Origin: Tenrec ecaudatus
Lineage: Eukaryota > Chordata > Mammalia > Afrosoricida > Tenrecidae
NCBI RefSeq assembly: GCF_050624435.1
Contig: NC_134535.1
Coordinates: 73,404,494-73,468,493 of the forward strand
DNA: 64,000 nt
Reading direction: 5' to 3'
The position numbers were made by a program, and so were the translations under genes. Shown here piece by piece: positions 20,368 through 31,669 of the stretch; the stretch's first letter is position 1, and each line of letters opens with the position of its first letter. The notes under the pieces are model-generated. The model searched no databases. It was not told the origin of the DNA and worked only from the letters and a program-made list of their open reading frames with translations.

Positions 20368-20735
20368 TGAGTGGCGATTCTGGGAGGGTAGAGGGAGGGT
20401 GGGTTGGAAAGAGGGAACAGATTACAAGGATCTACATGTGTCCTCCCCCCTGGGGGATGGACAACAGAAAAGTAAATGAAGGGAGACGTCGGACAGTGCA
20501 AGATATTACAAAATAATAATTTATAAATTATCAAGGGCTCATGAGGGAGGGGGGAGCGGGGAGGGAGGGTAATAAATGAGGAGGTGATGGCAGGGGTTTA
20601 AGTGGAGAGCAAATGTTTTGAGAATGATGAGGGCAATGAATGTACAGATGTGCTTTATACAATTGATGTATGTATGGATTGTGATAAGAGTTGTATGATC
20701 CCCTAACAAAACGATTAAAAATGAAATTAAATTTT
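20368..20735 (+). mobile_element. L1 3' end
   Basis: Sense L1 3'UTR including 'gatctacatgtgtcctcc', 'aaataataatttataaattatcaagggctcatg' and 'gtgataagagttgtatgatcccc'. It ends 'aacaaaacgattaaaaatg' with an A-rich tail. It contains a G-rich run at 20543-20569. Confidence 0.85.
20543..20569 (+). other. G-rich polypurine run, quadruplex-prone
   Basis: Four or more runs of three to six G separated by one or two bases within the L1 3'UTR. G-rich polypurine tracts are a known feature of mammalian L1 3'UTRs. Weaker versions occur at 18235-18265 and 34545-34558. Confidence 0.7.
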
Positions 20736-20744
20736 AAAAAAAAA

Positions 20745-21066
20745 CAAGGGGGAGAAACGGGGAACCAAATACAATGATCAACATATATGCCCCATGCCAG
20801 GGGAATGAACAACAGAAATGTGGGTGAATGGAGACAGCGGATGGTGTAAGATGTGAAAATAATAATTTATAGTTTATCAGGGGTCCATAAGGGTAGGAGG
20901 CTATGGAAGGGAGGGGGGAAAAGAGGAGTTGATGTCAAGGGCTCAAGAAGAAAGAAAATGTTTTGAAAATGATGGTGGCAAAATATGCACAAATATATTT
21001 GATACAATTTATGTATGGATTGTTATAAGAGCTGTAAGAGCCCCAATAAAATGATTTATTAATTTA
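20745..21066 (+). mobile_element. Second, adjacent L1 3' end
   Basis: Another sense L1 3' end, running from 'ggagaaacggggaaccaaat' to 'gagccccaataaaatgatttatt'. Its sequence differs from 20368-20735, so it is a separate insertion or an older neighbour rather than a fresh duplicate. Confidence 0.82.
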
Positions 21067-21149
21067 AAAAATATAGGGTTGCCTAGCCAATTGTTATCAT
21101 TATTGTCAATAAATTGTATGCCTGTAAAAAAACAAAAAATGAGATGAAA

Positions 21150-22260
21150 AATTACAAAATCCTCTACTGGACATACATATCAATAGTATTATTCTATAAT
21201 TTGAGCATTCTGTTGGATCATTTTTCTTTAAAATGGGTACAGCTCTCTTCCAGTCAGTTGGTCCAAGGAGCTGTCTTAAATTTCTTGGCATAGAAGAGTG
21301 AGTGCTTCCAGTGCCTCCTCAGCTCGTTGAAACATTTTAGTTAGTACTCCATCAATTCCTGGGGCCTTGTTTTTGGCTAATACCTGCAGTGCAGTTGAAC
21401 GTCTTCCTTCAGCATCATTGGTTCTTGATCAAGTGCTACTTCTTCAATTGCTTGGATGTTCACTAGTTCTTTTGGCACATGACTCTGTATATTCTTTCCA
21501 TCTTCTGTTGATGCTTCTTATATTATTCAACATTTTGCCCATAGAATCTTTCAATATTACATTGAAAATTAATTTCTTTCTTGATTTCTTTCAGTTTAAT
21601 ATATGTTGAGTGTGTTCTTCCATTTTTGGTTTTCTAACTCTAGGTCTTTGTACATTTCATTATAATATTTTACTTTCTCTTCTCCAGCTGCCCTTTGAAG
21701 TTTTCTGCTCAGCCCTTACTTCATCCTTTCTTCCATGCGTCTTAGCCACTCTATGATTAAGAGTCATTTCAGAGTCTCTTCCGACATCCACTTTGATTTT
21801 TTCTTTCTTTCATGCCTTTTAGATTTTAGTGACCTTTTTGCTTCCTTCATGTCTGATGTTGTCAATGTCATCCCACAGCTCATTGGGTCTCCTGTTCAAT
21901 ATGTCAAATCTGTTCTTGAGATGTTCTTGAACTTCAGTTAGGATATATTCAAGGTCATATTTTGGTTCTCATGGACTTGCTTTCATTTTCTTCAGCTTCA
22001 ATCTGAACTTATATCTGAGCAAGTAATGGTCTCTTCCACAGTAAACTGCTGATATTGAGCTTTTTCATCATCTCTTCTCACAGATGTATTCCATTTGATT
22101 TCTGTGTGTTCTATCAGGAGAAGTTCGCATAAATGGTCACCTTTTATGTGGTTGGGAGAAAAGGGTATTTGTGATGAAGAAATCGTTGGTCTTGCCAAAT
22201 TCCATCATGCGTCTCCAGTTTAGTTTCTATCACCAAGACCCAGAGTTGACCCTCTAAAAC
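21150..22260 (-). mobile_element. RTE LINE, right part of the large copy
   Basis: Resumes 'gtattattctataatttgagcattctgttggatc' and continues through the upstream RTE region ('ctcttccagtcagttggtcc', 'gttttggctaatacctgcagtg', 'ctcatggacttgctttcatt'). It ends near 22260. Frames are closed by many stops. Confidence 0.82.
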
Positions 22261-22753
22261 AGAGTAGAACTACTCCTGAGAGTTTTCAAGTCTGTGAATC
22301 TTTATGGAAGCAGAAAGCCTCATTTTTCTCCATTTGGTTTACACTCATCAACTGGTGCAGGAGCAACCCAGAAAAATATCCTTCCAGAGTCCCAAGTCTG
22401 AACTGAAATCAAAGCCCTGTCTCTGAAGGTCTCTCCTCCACCTACCCAAGACATTCATCTCATCCCTGCCCTCGGGCCTCTCTCATGCTTCCCACAGTCT
22501 CCTAAACAAGAAGACATGAACTTTCACTTACTTCCCCTTCCTCTCTTGCTGAGGTTTGCCCATAAACACTTTTTCTTCCTTCTTCCAGATTCTAGACTCA
22601 TGGCTAACTCTTACTAATTAGGGTGTTTAGGTAAGAAAATATCATCTTACCAATAACATGAACTAAATTTGAAATTTTATCATAAATATGCAAGCCATTA
22701 CTCTGAAGAAAATAATCTCTATCAAATTTTTAAAAGCAGGCAAGGAATGATTT
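22261..22753. other. No recognised feature
   Basis: A pyrimidine-rich part (22380-22600) and an AT-rich part; no gene or repeat recognised. The last nine bases (22745-22753) are a target duplication of the next element. Confidence 0.45.
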
Positions 22754-23547
22754 TTTTTTGTTTTAAACGTTTTATTAGGGGCTCGTACAACTCTTATCAC
22801 AGTCCATACATATACATACATCAATTGTATAAAGCACATCTGTACATTCTTTGCCCTAATCATTTTCTTTTCTTTCTTTCTTCTTTTTCCCTTTTCTTTT
22901 TTTACATTTTATTAGGGACTCATACAACTCTTATCACAATCCATACATATACATACATCAATTGTATAAAGCACATCCATACATTCCCTGCCCCAATCAT
23001 TCTCAAAGCACTTGCTCTCCACTTAAGCCCCTTGCATCAGGTCCTCTTTTTTTTTCCCCCTCCCTCCCCGCTCCCCCCTCCCTCATGTGCCCTTTGTAAT
23101 TTATACATCGTTATTTTGTCATATCTTGCTCTATCCGGAGTCTCCCTTCCCCCCCTTCTCTGCCGTCCCTCTCCCAGGGAGGAGGTCACATGTGGATCCC
23201 TGTAATCAGTTCCCCCTTTCCAACCCACTCACCCTCCACTCTCCCAGCATCGTCCCTCACACCCTTGGTCCTGAAGGTATCATCCACACTGGATTCCCTG
23301 TGCCTCCAGCCCTCATATGTACCAGTGTACAACCTCTGCCCTATCCAGCCCTGCAAGGTAGAATTCGGATCATGGTAGTTGGGGGGAAGAAGCATCCAGG
23401 ATCTGGGGGAAAGCTGTGCTCTTCGTCGGTACTACCTTGCACCCTGACTGACCCATCTCCTCTCCTAAACCCCTCTATGAGGGGATCTCCAGTGGCCGAC
23501 ACTTGGGCCTTGGGTCTCCACTCTGCACTTCCCCCTTCATTCAATGT

Positions 23548-23609
<62 letters not shown>

Positions 23610-23763
23610 TATTCTTTTTTTTTTTTGCACGATGCCTTATACCTGGTCCCTTTGGCACCTCGTGATCGCACTGGCTGGTGTGCTTCTTCCATGTGGGCTT
23701 TTTTGCTTCTGAGCTAGATGGCCGCTTGTTTATCTTCAAGCCTTTAAGACCCCAGACGGCAAT
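22754..23763 (-). mobile_element. L1 insertion carrying two L1 3' ends
   Basis: Two antisense L1 3' ends follow one another. A 110-base end (22760-22865) is joined through a TTTC-rich tract (22866-22905) to a longer 3'UTR (22906-23760). GAATGATTT occurs at 22745-22753 and 23764-23772, so both ends seem to lie inside one target duplication. The longer part contains an AT microsatellite and stops at 'aagaccccagacggc'. Confidence 0.8.
23550..23610. repeat. (TA)n microsatellite with (CA)n end
   Basis: About 25 TA units followed by ACACACACAC, sitting inside the L1 3'UTR. It creates YIYIYI-type ORFs on both strands that are artefacts. Confidence 0.97.
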
Positions 23764-23772
23764 GAATGATTT

Positions 23773-24922
23773 GAGAAAGTCTTTGTGTAAACATGAAGTC
23801 AACAAAGATGATATTCAAATTTGTTCCTAATTGGGATGCATAAGTTTATCTATAGCAACAAGATGTGCCTAACTTGTGATTACCCAGACTGACCATGGGG
23901 AAACAAAATGTGAGTATTATGCTAATCAGATCATTAATATTATGAATGCAATTAACAAATGATGTCCATTATCATTGGCAAGCATTCATTACAGAAAGAT
24001 AAGTTGCCATGCTCCGATCACACAAGTAACGATTAAACTATGTTTGTCCGGAAGCTGTCTTTTCATCTTTGCTCATTTATTACCACTAAAAGAATAAATG
24101 CTTGGGAATATGCGTTTAGCTCATTATTTATATATATTACCTTGATTAAAATTTGACCTCATGCACATTTCAGCTAGATGAACCCTACAAAATAGCACTT
24201 CTATTTATAACCCAGCCTCATCTGCCAAGTCTACAGGAGAAATAGCAGCCTAATTGGAAAGAAGAAAAGGTTATCTTTGCGTGTAAACTGCCCATTCATT
24301 TAGTCATCGATTTTATTTCTTTCTAATTATCAGTGGTTGTGCATCTCCCGGTAGATTGGATATAGTTGTTTTTCCTCCTAATAACTCCTGAGCAACAGAA
24401 ATCCTAATGATCAGAGCCGTTGTTTGGGAAGCTGTGGTTGTAGTGTGCAGCTGTACCGCAGCCGTCAACAATGAACAAATATCCTGCGCTCACACTTCCT
24501 GATGACGATGATCCTGAGGCCGAAGCCTTTGAAAGAACGTTCTCACTCTCTGGGCATGAAGATGTGCTTCTCCTTGTAGTTTCAGGTAGAATAATGTTCT
24601 TTCTAGAACTTCCCAAATTTAATATAAATCGTTTTGCTGGCAGCTCGTCTTGCTATTCTTCCCAAAGAAGTGGAATCGCGGTCCCCTGCTGCGGACTTTA
24701 AACTCTGTGAAAGAAAAGATGACGCTGACCTCTCCTGTGAGCCCTCCAGGTGCCGTCCCTCTGTCCTCCTGCCCCAACTCACCTGGGAGTTCTTGTCCCT
24801 TCCTGCCAGCAGGCTGCAAATCACTCTGTGCTCCAGAGTCCACGGAACAGGAGTCGGAAAGGACAAAACTAGGGCCTTCATGCCACCTTACCTATTAAGG
24901 TGCTTGGGCTCTTCAATAAAGG
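23773..24922. other. Unique sequence, possibly conserved
   Basis: AT-rich and free of recognised repeats. Overlapping ORFs lie on both strands at about 24400-24700, but I recognise no protein and see no paired splice sites. Confidence 0.4.
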
Positions 24923-25062
24923 GTCCTGGAGGCACTGTGGGTTAGGCAAGTTGGCAGTTTAAATACATCGTTGGCTGCTCTAAGTGAGAAAGGTGAAGCT
25001 GTACGTCAAGATTTACAGTCTCAGAAACCTGATTTAGAGTCGGTATTGACTCCAACAGTGGG
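24923..25062 (+). mobile_element. Diverged AfroSINE-type SINE
   Basis: Head 'gtcctggaggcactgtgggtta', body 'tttacagtctcagaaacc', tail 'agagtcggtattgactcc'. Several small deletions. Confidence 0.65.
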
Positions 25063-25080
25063 GAGTGGGGCTCTTAATTG

Positions 25081-25270
25081 AGGAGCCCTAGGGATGTGGT
25101 GCAGTGGTAAAGCACTCAGCTCGCACCACAGAATTGTAGTTCAAATCCACCAGTCATTCTGGGGGAACCGATACAGCAGCCCGCTTCTGCACACAGCTCT
25201 GGGTCAGTAGCTTTGGGCCCTGTCCTGTAGGGTCACCATGAGTTAGATTGGACTCGGTAGCAGGGCGTGG
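25081..25270 (+). mobile_element. AfroSINE-type SINE
   Basis: Near-complete: 'aggagccctagggatgtggtgcagtggtaaagc', B-box-like 'gtagttcaaatccacc', tail 'agggtcaccatgagttagattggactcggtagc'. Confidence 0.82.
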
Positions 25271-25409
25271 GAGCCCTTAATTCTTTGCTCTCTTTGACTT
25301 GGTCCCTTGCTACTCAAAGGATGGTACTGGGACCAGCAACATTGACCTCACATGGGAACCTGTACAAAACACAGTCTCAGACTCCCTCCACCCAGCACTA
25401 TGGAAATCT

Positions 25410-25584
25410 CAAACTCACTGGCCTGAGTCAATGCTGACTCATCATGACCCACCGTGGGTTTCCAAGATTCTAACTGTTTACAGGAGTAGAAATCCCAGTC
25501 TTTCTCCTGCAGCTGGTGGTTTCAAACGGCCAACCATGTGGATCGCAGCCCAAAATATAACTACTAAGCACCAGGGCTCCTCAC
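25410..25584 (-). mobile_element. AfroSINE-type SINE
   Basis: Antisense copy: tail first ('gagtcaatgctgactcatcatgaccc'), then 'cagctggtggtttcaaac', then head 'agcaccagggctcct'. Confidence 0.8.
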
Positions 25585-26563
25585 TCTAGAAATAGGACCG
25601 GCATTTTATCAAGGTCCTTAGATGATTTGAGAAGCACCAGCTTAGTCCAAATGAGAGAAGGGGGAAAAATGAGAATTGGACTACGCAGCAGGTCACCCTC
25701 CCTGAGGCAAGAGGCCAAGAGCCCATGCTGGTTGAATTCTGGTGGGGATGTAAAGAGCAAAGGAGGGGCAGAGCTGTGGGCACTCAGGGAAGCTGGGTCT
25801 GCGAGGCAAGTCATCTCCACCGCATATTTAAAGTGTGTTACTGAGCTAAATTGAGCCTCTGTCCACTGCGAAGGGTTAGCCCTCCAAAGAATGGACTCAG
25901 CACATCACACCTCTGCAGAAATTAGGCACCCTTGTTCTTAAAGGACTATTCATCGAGTGTCCTTAGCAGAGGGCGTGTGGGGCTCTGTGTGGGCACTGCT
26001 GTCACACCAGAAAAATAAACGCAAAGCACAAATAAGACAAAGGAGAAAAGGGAGCTCTTCGCAGTTCTTTCTAGCTCAGTGACCCAGTAATGAGTTACCC
26101 GCCCCCTTCTTCTCTAAGACCTGACTGCATCTAATCCAGTGGCTTCACTGACGCTTCTCTTACCTGGAGGGACAGACAGAGCTGATGTCATTTTCTCCTC
26201 AGGGTTTAAACTTAATTTGAGGAAGCAAATTGGTGGGGGGCTAATTAACAGAATTCCCATTTTTGTTTGTTTTTCTAGCAATCGCACATTCCTGGCCTAA
26301 AAATTCAGATATAAATTTCCAAATCAATTAAAAATGAGACCCCAAAAGTAACAAGCTTCTACTTGTAGAGCTTCTTGACTTGTGGAGCAGTAAAGCCAGC
26401 TGAGGAAAGCCTCAAGCAAGCTCTGAGTTGGAGGCCGTGTTGAAACAGAAGAAGGCTGTGGGTATAAGACACAGAAATAGAATGAACCAGCTTCCCTCTC
26501 CTCTGCAGCTTTCTCTTCTCTCCCCTCTGCTCTGGTCCTCGTCTCTTCTCTCCCCTGCTCTGC
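25585..26563. other. Unique sequence
   Basis: No gene or clear repeat. The last ~100 bases grade into the polypyrimidine tract. Confidence 0.45.
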
Positions 26564-26702
26564 TTCTCTTCTTCTTCTCCTTCTCCTTCTACTTCTTCTT
26601 CTTCTTCTTCTTCTCCTTCTTCTTCTTCTTCTTCCCCCTCCTCTTCCTCCTCCTTCTCCTCCTTCTCCTTCTCCTTCTTCCTCTTTTTCTTCTTCTTCTC
26701 TT
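26564..26702. repeat. (CTT/CCT)n polypyrimidine tract
   Basis: About 140 bases of almost pure pyrimidine on the plus strand. The Glu/Lys-rich and Leu/Phe-rich ORFs on either strand come from this tract and are not proteins. Confidence 0.97.
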
Positions 26703-27051
26703 CCCTGCTTCTCTTTTTCATGTCTATGTGGCTCTTATCCCCTAGCAGCCAGGAATACAGAAACTTCTTCAGAGTCACAGATTCTGAATTGCTGCTGTAG
26801 CCATTTGCTGTGTGTCCTTCCAACCAACACACTTTCTGTGGCCCTGCACCCAGATGCTATCCAGCCTGCTCTAGCTGCCGGGGTTTCAGCCCTGAGCATA
26901 CCTCCCTCCTTGGTAAAAGAGACCTTAGCAATATTCCCTTGTTAAAGACACCAAGATGCTATTCCTTTGTTTACAGAGATTAGGACCTAGCAGAGGCCTT
27001 CTCCTAAATAAACAGGTAGGTAAGCAGGTAGGTAGGTAGATGATAGGAAAA

Positions 27052-27100
27052 GCCCAAACTCACTGCCATTGAGTCCATTCCAACTCATAGAGACCCTAGG
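27052..27100 (-). mobile_element. SINE tail fragment
   Basis: 'cactgccattgagtccattc' and 'caactcatagagaccct' match the antisense AfroSINE/RTE tail only. Confidence 0.6.
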
Positions 27101-27700
27101 TAGATGGAAACAGAGGAAAGGAGAACTTCAAAGAAAAACATTAAAAGCGTATCTTTAAGTAGATGGATTCTCAATCATGTGGGTCTAGTAGATGGATTCT
27201 CAATCATGTGGGTCTAGTGGGTGTTTCCAATCATATGCTGAGTGGTGGACACCTGATCTAAGATTGACCCATAGTAAAGTCTCATCCTCTGGTCACTGGG
27301 ATTGGCCTAGAGGAAGACATGTGGCCCAAGCACAGCCTATCAGAATTCTATCCTGTTTGTTTTTAGCTTTGTGGGTTGTTTTCTTTCTTTTCCCCTAACT
27401 TGAGCCAAGAAAAGAGGATAATTCCTGTAATCTGTGAACCTGAGCTGAGGTCACCATGGCCTCAATCAGATGAGAAGTTAGTCCAACCCGATATGCTGAT
27501 CCTCATAGAAGCCACGCTGAGACATGAAGTCGGAATTCTCACCATGTCCAAACCCCGGTTGTCCTTAGTGCCAACTCCATGGCTATCCGTCACGCTTACA
27601 TTAACTGATAAACCCTATTTTCTGCTTAAGCTATTTTAAGTTCTGTTCCTTTCTGTTGCCACAAGAGAATTCTAGCTAATATAACCTGTCCCTGGCCCTA
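27101..27700. other. Probable ancient repeat, family unsure
   Basis: 'gcccaagcacagcctatcag' near 27328 and 'gcttaagctattttaagttc...acaagagaattctagctaat' near 27626-27680 resemble an old mammal-wide repeat. A 23-base duplication (atggattctcaatcatgtgg...) occurs at 27163 and 27190. No gene. Confidence 0.4.
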
Positions 27701-28390
27701 AAGCTGCTTTCAGCACACCTCATGTTTAAATGACAATGCTTCCTTAGAGGCAAACAAAATCAGTGCGGTATAAAGGCTCACACCACAACAAGCTATCAGA
27801 AGATGTGAAGAGATAAGAAAGGGAGTGACGAAGAAGAAATACAGGAACAAATGTCAAAGCCTTTTATGCCAAGATCAAATTACTCCTTGTCACAGCCTTT
27901 TTATTAATATACTATTCCTAGATTCCTATATTTACATGGCCTGCACAGACCACACTCACTGTGGGTCTAATAGTCCGAGAGAGTATTCCGCATTCTCTCT
28001 TCAAAGAGAATTTAGCGGATGAGTGCTAAAGAGAGAGGGCATCCGAAATCTTGGGATCTTGGTGACTAATCACTTCAACAATGTGGGACCCTATACTTGC
28101 ATCTCTACGTGGACTGGAGAGGGAGCCTTCAACTGGGTGCTCACCAAGCTCTTCTCCACCCCAAATTCCAGAATTAACTCGGGGTATCCAAAAGCACATG
28201 CCGTCACTCTCACAGAATCGAAGAAAGGAAAACGCTTCTCCTCCTGTGAATTGGAGGACTGCCATTGAATCCCTGGAAACTGAAAGGAAAATGCCATGAC
28301 TCCATTTGTAATAAATACCAGAAATGCCCATTCCTCAAGGGCAAAAACGTCATCTGATTGATCTCTGTATCTTCAGAACATAAGAACTAA
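27701..28390. other. No recognised feature
   Basis: Overlapping ORFs of 65-101 codons lie on both strands at 28023-28331. They share the same bases, have no recognisable domain, and I treat them as chance. Confidence 0.45.
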
Positions 28391-28503
28391 TCAGTTGCTG
28401 CTAAGTTGATTCTGCCTGATTCACAGTCCCAGAAACTCACAGGGGCCGTTCTACCTTGCCCTACAGCTTCACTGTGAGTCAGAATCAATGGCAGTTGGGG
28501 TAA
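28391..28503. mobile_element. Two SINE 3' halves joined head to head
   Basis: 28391-28425 reads as an antisense SINE tail ('gctgctaagttgattctgcc'). 28426-28503 reads as a sense tail ('cagaaactcacaggggccg', 'gtgagtcagaatcaatggcag'). The two tails form a loose inverted repeat. Confidence 0.6.
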
Positions 28504-28847
28504 AAACTACCTTCCAGAATTCCAGGGAGAGACTTCATGGTGGGAAAGAAGCCAGGGAGGCTGTGAGTAGTAGGTAGACAAGTTAAGATCCTGATTCAGT
28601 GAACCAAATTGGAAAAAGTAAAATTGAAGGTAGAGTTGAAACGTATAGAAATGAAATTAGCAGGACTTAGTGGCAGATAGTAAGTTAGTCATAACTGTAA
28701 ATTTCCAGGCTTATTATCAAACAGGCAATGTTTAAAATATGAATTTTAAATAACAGCCAACTTATACCTATATGTATCCCTATACAAACAAACAAGCAAA
28801 AAAACGTATTAGTGTCATGTTGAATATAACTCATAGCACCTATACAG

Positions 28848-28982
28848 GGTTTCTGAAGCTATAAAGCTTTATGGGAGCAGGATAGCTTCGTCTTTCTCCC
28901 ACAGAGTGACTGGGGTGTTTGAACTGCCAACCTTGTGGTTAGCAGCCCAATGCTTCCCCAACAGCACCACTAGGGGTCTTTC
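28848..28982 (-). mobile_element. AfroSINE-type SINE, 5' two thirds
   Basis: Antisense: 'ctttctcccacagagtgactgg', 'tttgaactgccaaccttgtgg', 'agcaccactaggggtc'. The tail is missing. Confidence 0.75.
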
Positions 28983-30235
28983 CTACAGGTTAGGGGTGAG
29001 GAAAAGCAAAGAATGCTAATCTTTATTCTCACGTGCATTATTTCATACAAACCACATCAGTTGGTGACTAATAGAAATACCTTTGGGGAATGTAAATAAT
29101 GAACCATAGCAGAGATTTGCTTTTTAAAAACTATTAACATAATAATATTATGTCATCTATCATAGGACTTGTCACTAACATATGATTCTCAGAACTGTGC
29201 CTAATTGACTGAGTTGAAAATAGTCTTACATTTTATAGCTCCCTCCATCTCTCTTCAAATTTAAATAATTGCCCGTGTTACACTTTTCACCAATGAACTT
29301 GCCCAAAAGGAAAAACCTTAAGAGAAACTATAATTAAAGCACTCATATAAGAATCACAATAGAAGACAGAACTTATCATACACTGCCAGTTAGGAACAAA
29401 GGCTCCAATAGCTGTTCAACAATCTAATTTGCGCTTAAAAGACTCAAAACGCTAAAGTCAGAAGGCCTCTATTTTAAACTTCAACTTAGACTATTCAACC
29501 AGTAACAATAATACAAAACAGTGAAGAATGAAAGGCTCTGCTGAGCATCAAATACCCTAATAATCAGCAGCAGTTTGTCATCATGCAAATAAAACATCCG
29601 ATAATGTTTACATGCTTCATCAAAAGGTTCATGCTCCATCTGAGGGTTGTGTGAGCATAGCCTAAAGCTGAGTCTCTTCCACCCAGATTAAGATAATTCA
29701 GGTTAATCTGTCACTATTAGAATCCACACTTCCAAAGGCCATCCTGGAACTTTAAGTCTATGTCCCATTGTCTGATCATGTGCCTCAATTTGAACTTCAC
29801 AAAATAGAGATGTTTCCTTTACATTCCAGAAACCTACGCTTCCTTGGGCTGAAAGCATGCGATTTTGGAGCTGCAAACACAATGTGGTATTACTGGCAGC
29901 AGTGAGGAGCTCAGACTCACCCACCACTTTGGGAATTCTAGCTCCAGAAGGTCTCTCTACTGTGTTCCCATGTAAATGGTCCACCACTATAGCTCCTAGC
30001 CAGTCTCTCTATGTCCCTTCTTGGGCCCCACACAGCTGCCTACAGAACTTATTTTCAAAATACAACTCTGACATCAGTTCAGTGGCTTAATGCTTCAACA
30101 GACTCAGTCATTGCGCGGTTGCTAATGATCGCTTTGCTCGTCGAATAATGACCAAGATCCTGATCTAAAGTTCCAGAGCTGGAAGTGGCACACCCCAGTT
30201 TTCCCATTCCTCGGGGAACCTCTCGTGACCTGGTC
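28983..30235. other. Unique sequence, no gene seen
   Basis: AT-rich, stop-filled, no repeat recognised. Confidence 0.45.
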
Positions 30236-30417
30236 GCCTGTTACCTCTGCAGCCACGCCTTGCACCAGGGTCCCGCTCTTCCTGCCAACCCCCCAGTCTC
30301 CATCCAGTCCTCAAATACACCAGGCAAATCTCCTCGCCGGTCTTTGCACCTGTGCTCTCTTCTGCTTCAAATGATCTTTAGGGATTACCTCTCCCTTCCT
30401 AATTCACTCCCACTCTT
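30236..30417 (-). mobile_element. L2 LINE fragment, interrupted by L1
   Basis: Antisense L2 with 'caaatacaccaggcaaatctcc', 'gtctttgcacctgtgctctct' and 'cttcaaatgatcttt'. Its last 12 bases (ACTCCCACTCTT, 30406-30417) are duplicated at 31517-31528. Confidence 0.65.
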
Positions 30418-31516
30418 TTTGTTTGTTTTTTTATTTTGTTTTGCTTTTTCCACAATCCTTGCAATCTATAAAAATCCCTTTTTAAAATAATAAGAGTAAA
30501 ATTTAAATTTCATATTTCTGTACATTTTGAGAGAATGGTACCATACATAAGCTTCCGTTTCACTTCCAGAACAAGGGGAAAAAATCTGTCTTGTTCTTAC
30601 ACTTTAACTTCAAGGTTCCTCTCCCTGCTAACTCACAAGAGACGCTAGGATTTTTTTTTAATAAATCATTTAATTTGGGACACCTACAGCTCTTTTAACA
30701 ATCCATATACCAATTGTATCAAGCACATTTGTTTGTATTTTGCCATCATCATTTCCAAGACATGTTCTTTCTACTTGAACCCTTGGTATCAGCTCCTCTT
30801 TTGTCCCCTCCCTCCCCCATCCTGCCTCCCTCATGAACCTTGATAGCTTATAAATTGTTTTATTTTTATATCTTACACTGACCACTCTCTCCCTTCACCC
30901 ACGTCAATCATCGTGATTGGTTCCCCCTCTCTCCCTCTCCTCCCTCTGTCCTCCTGGTGTCACTGCTCCCATTATTGTCCCTGAGGGGTTTATCTGTCCT
31001 GGATTCCGTGTGTCGAGAGCGCTTATCTGTACCAGTGTATCAGTAGCCGGATTTATAAGGCAGAACTGAGGTCATGATTGGGGGAGGGAGGAAGTATTAA
31101 AGAACTAGAGGAAAGTTGTGCTTCTTCAGTGCTATACTGCACCCTGGCTGAGTCGTTCCTTCCTTGTGACCCTTCTGTGAGGGGATGTCCAATTGTCTAC
31201 AGATGGGCTTTGGGTCTCCACTCCGACCTCCCTGATTTACATCAAAATGGTTGTTTGTTTGGGGCTTCTGATGCCTGATACCTGATCCCATTGACACTTC
31301 ATGATCACACATGTTGGGGTGCTTCTTCCATGTGGGCTCTGTTGCTTCCCTGCAGATGGCCACTTGTTTAACTTCAACCCTTTAAGACCCCAGATGCTAG
31401 ATCTTATAACAGTGGGGCACCATTAGCTTTCTTCACATTAGCTTATGCACCCATTCTGTCGTCAGCGATCATGTTGGGAAGGTGAGTATCACAGAATTCC
31501 AGGTTATTGGAACATA
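30418..31516 (-). mobile_element. L1 3' end with likely 3' transduction
   Basis: Bounded by the 12-bp duplication ACTCCCACTCTT (30406-30417, 31517-31528). Read on the minus strand: a 5'-truncated L1 3'UTR (31516-30660), then a short A-tract (30651-30659). About 200 bases of non-L1 sequence follow (30650-30451), ending in an A-rich tail that includes AATAAA (30450-30418). That order is what read-through transcription past the L1's own polyadenylation site produces. Confidence 0.82.
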
Positions 31517-31528
31517 ACTCCCACTCTT

Positions 31529-31669
31529 CTTGAAAACTTCAACCTAATCTTTTTCCCTCTTGAAAGCCTTTATTACCTTCCATGACTAGAGCAATTCCCC
31601 TCTATGTACTTTAATTACACCATGAACTCCTCTTCAGAGCTATCTGCATGTATCACAATTATAATTATA
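31529..31669. other. No recognised feature
   Basis: Short AT-rich stretch between the L1 duplication and the mariner; possibly the tail of the interrupted L2. Confidence 0.4.

Noticed and set aside
22669..23665. ORFs of 178 and 192 codons
   Set aside because: They lie within antisense L1 3'UTR sequence, which is pyrimidine-rich and stop-poor in some frames.
23341..23805. Long ORFs with YIYIYI repeats on both strands
   Set aside because: They come from the TA microsatellite and L1 3'UTR text.
24404..24945. Cluster of overlapping ORFs on both strands in unique DNA
   Set aside because: No recognisable protein, no paired splice sites seen; kept only as an unannotated region.
26359..26832. A 157-codon Glu/Lys-rich ORF and a Leu/Phe-rich ORF on the other strand
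   Set aside because: Both are produced by the (CTT)n tract; low complexity, no domain.
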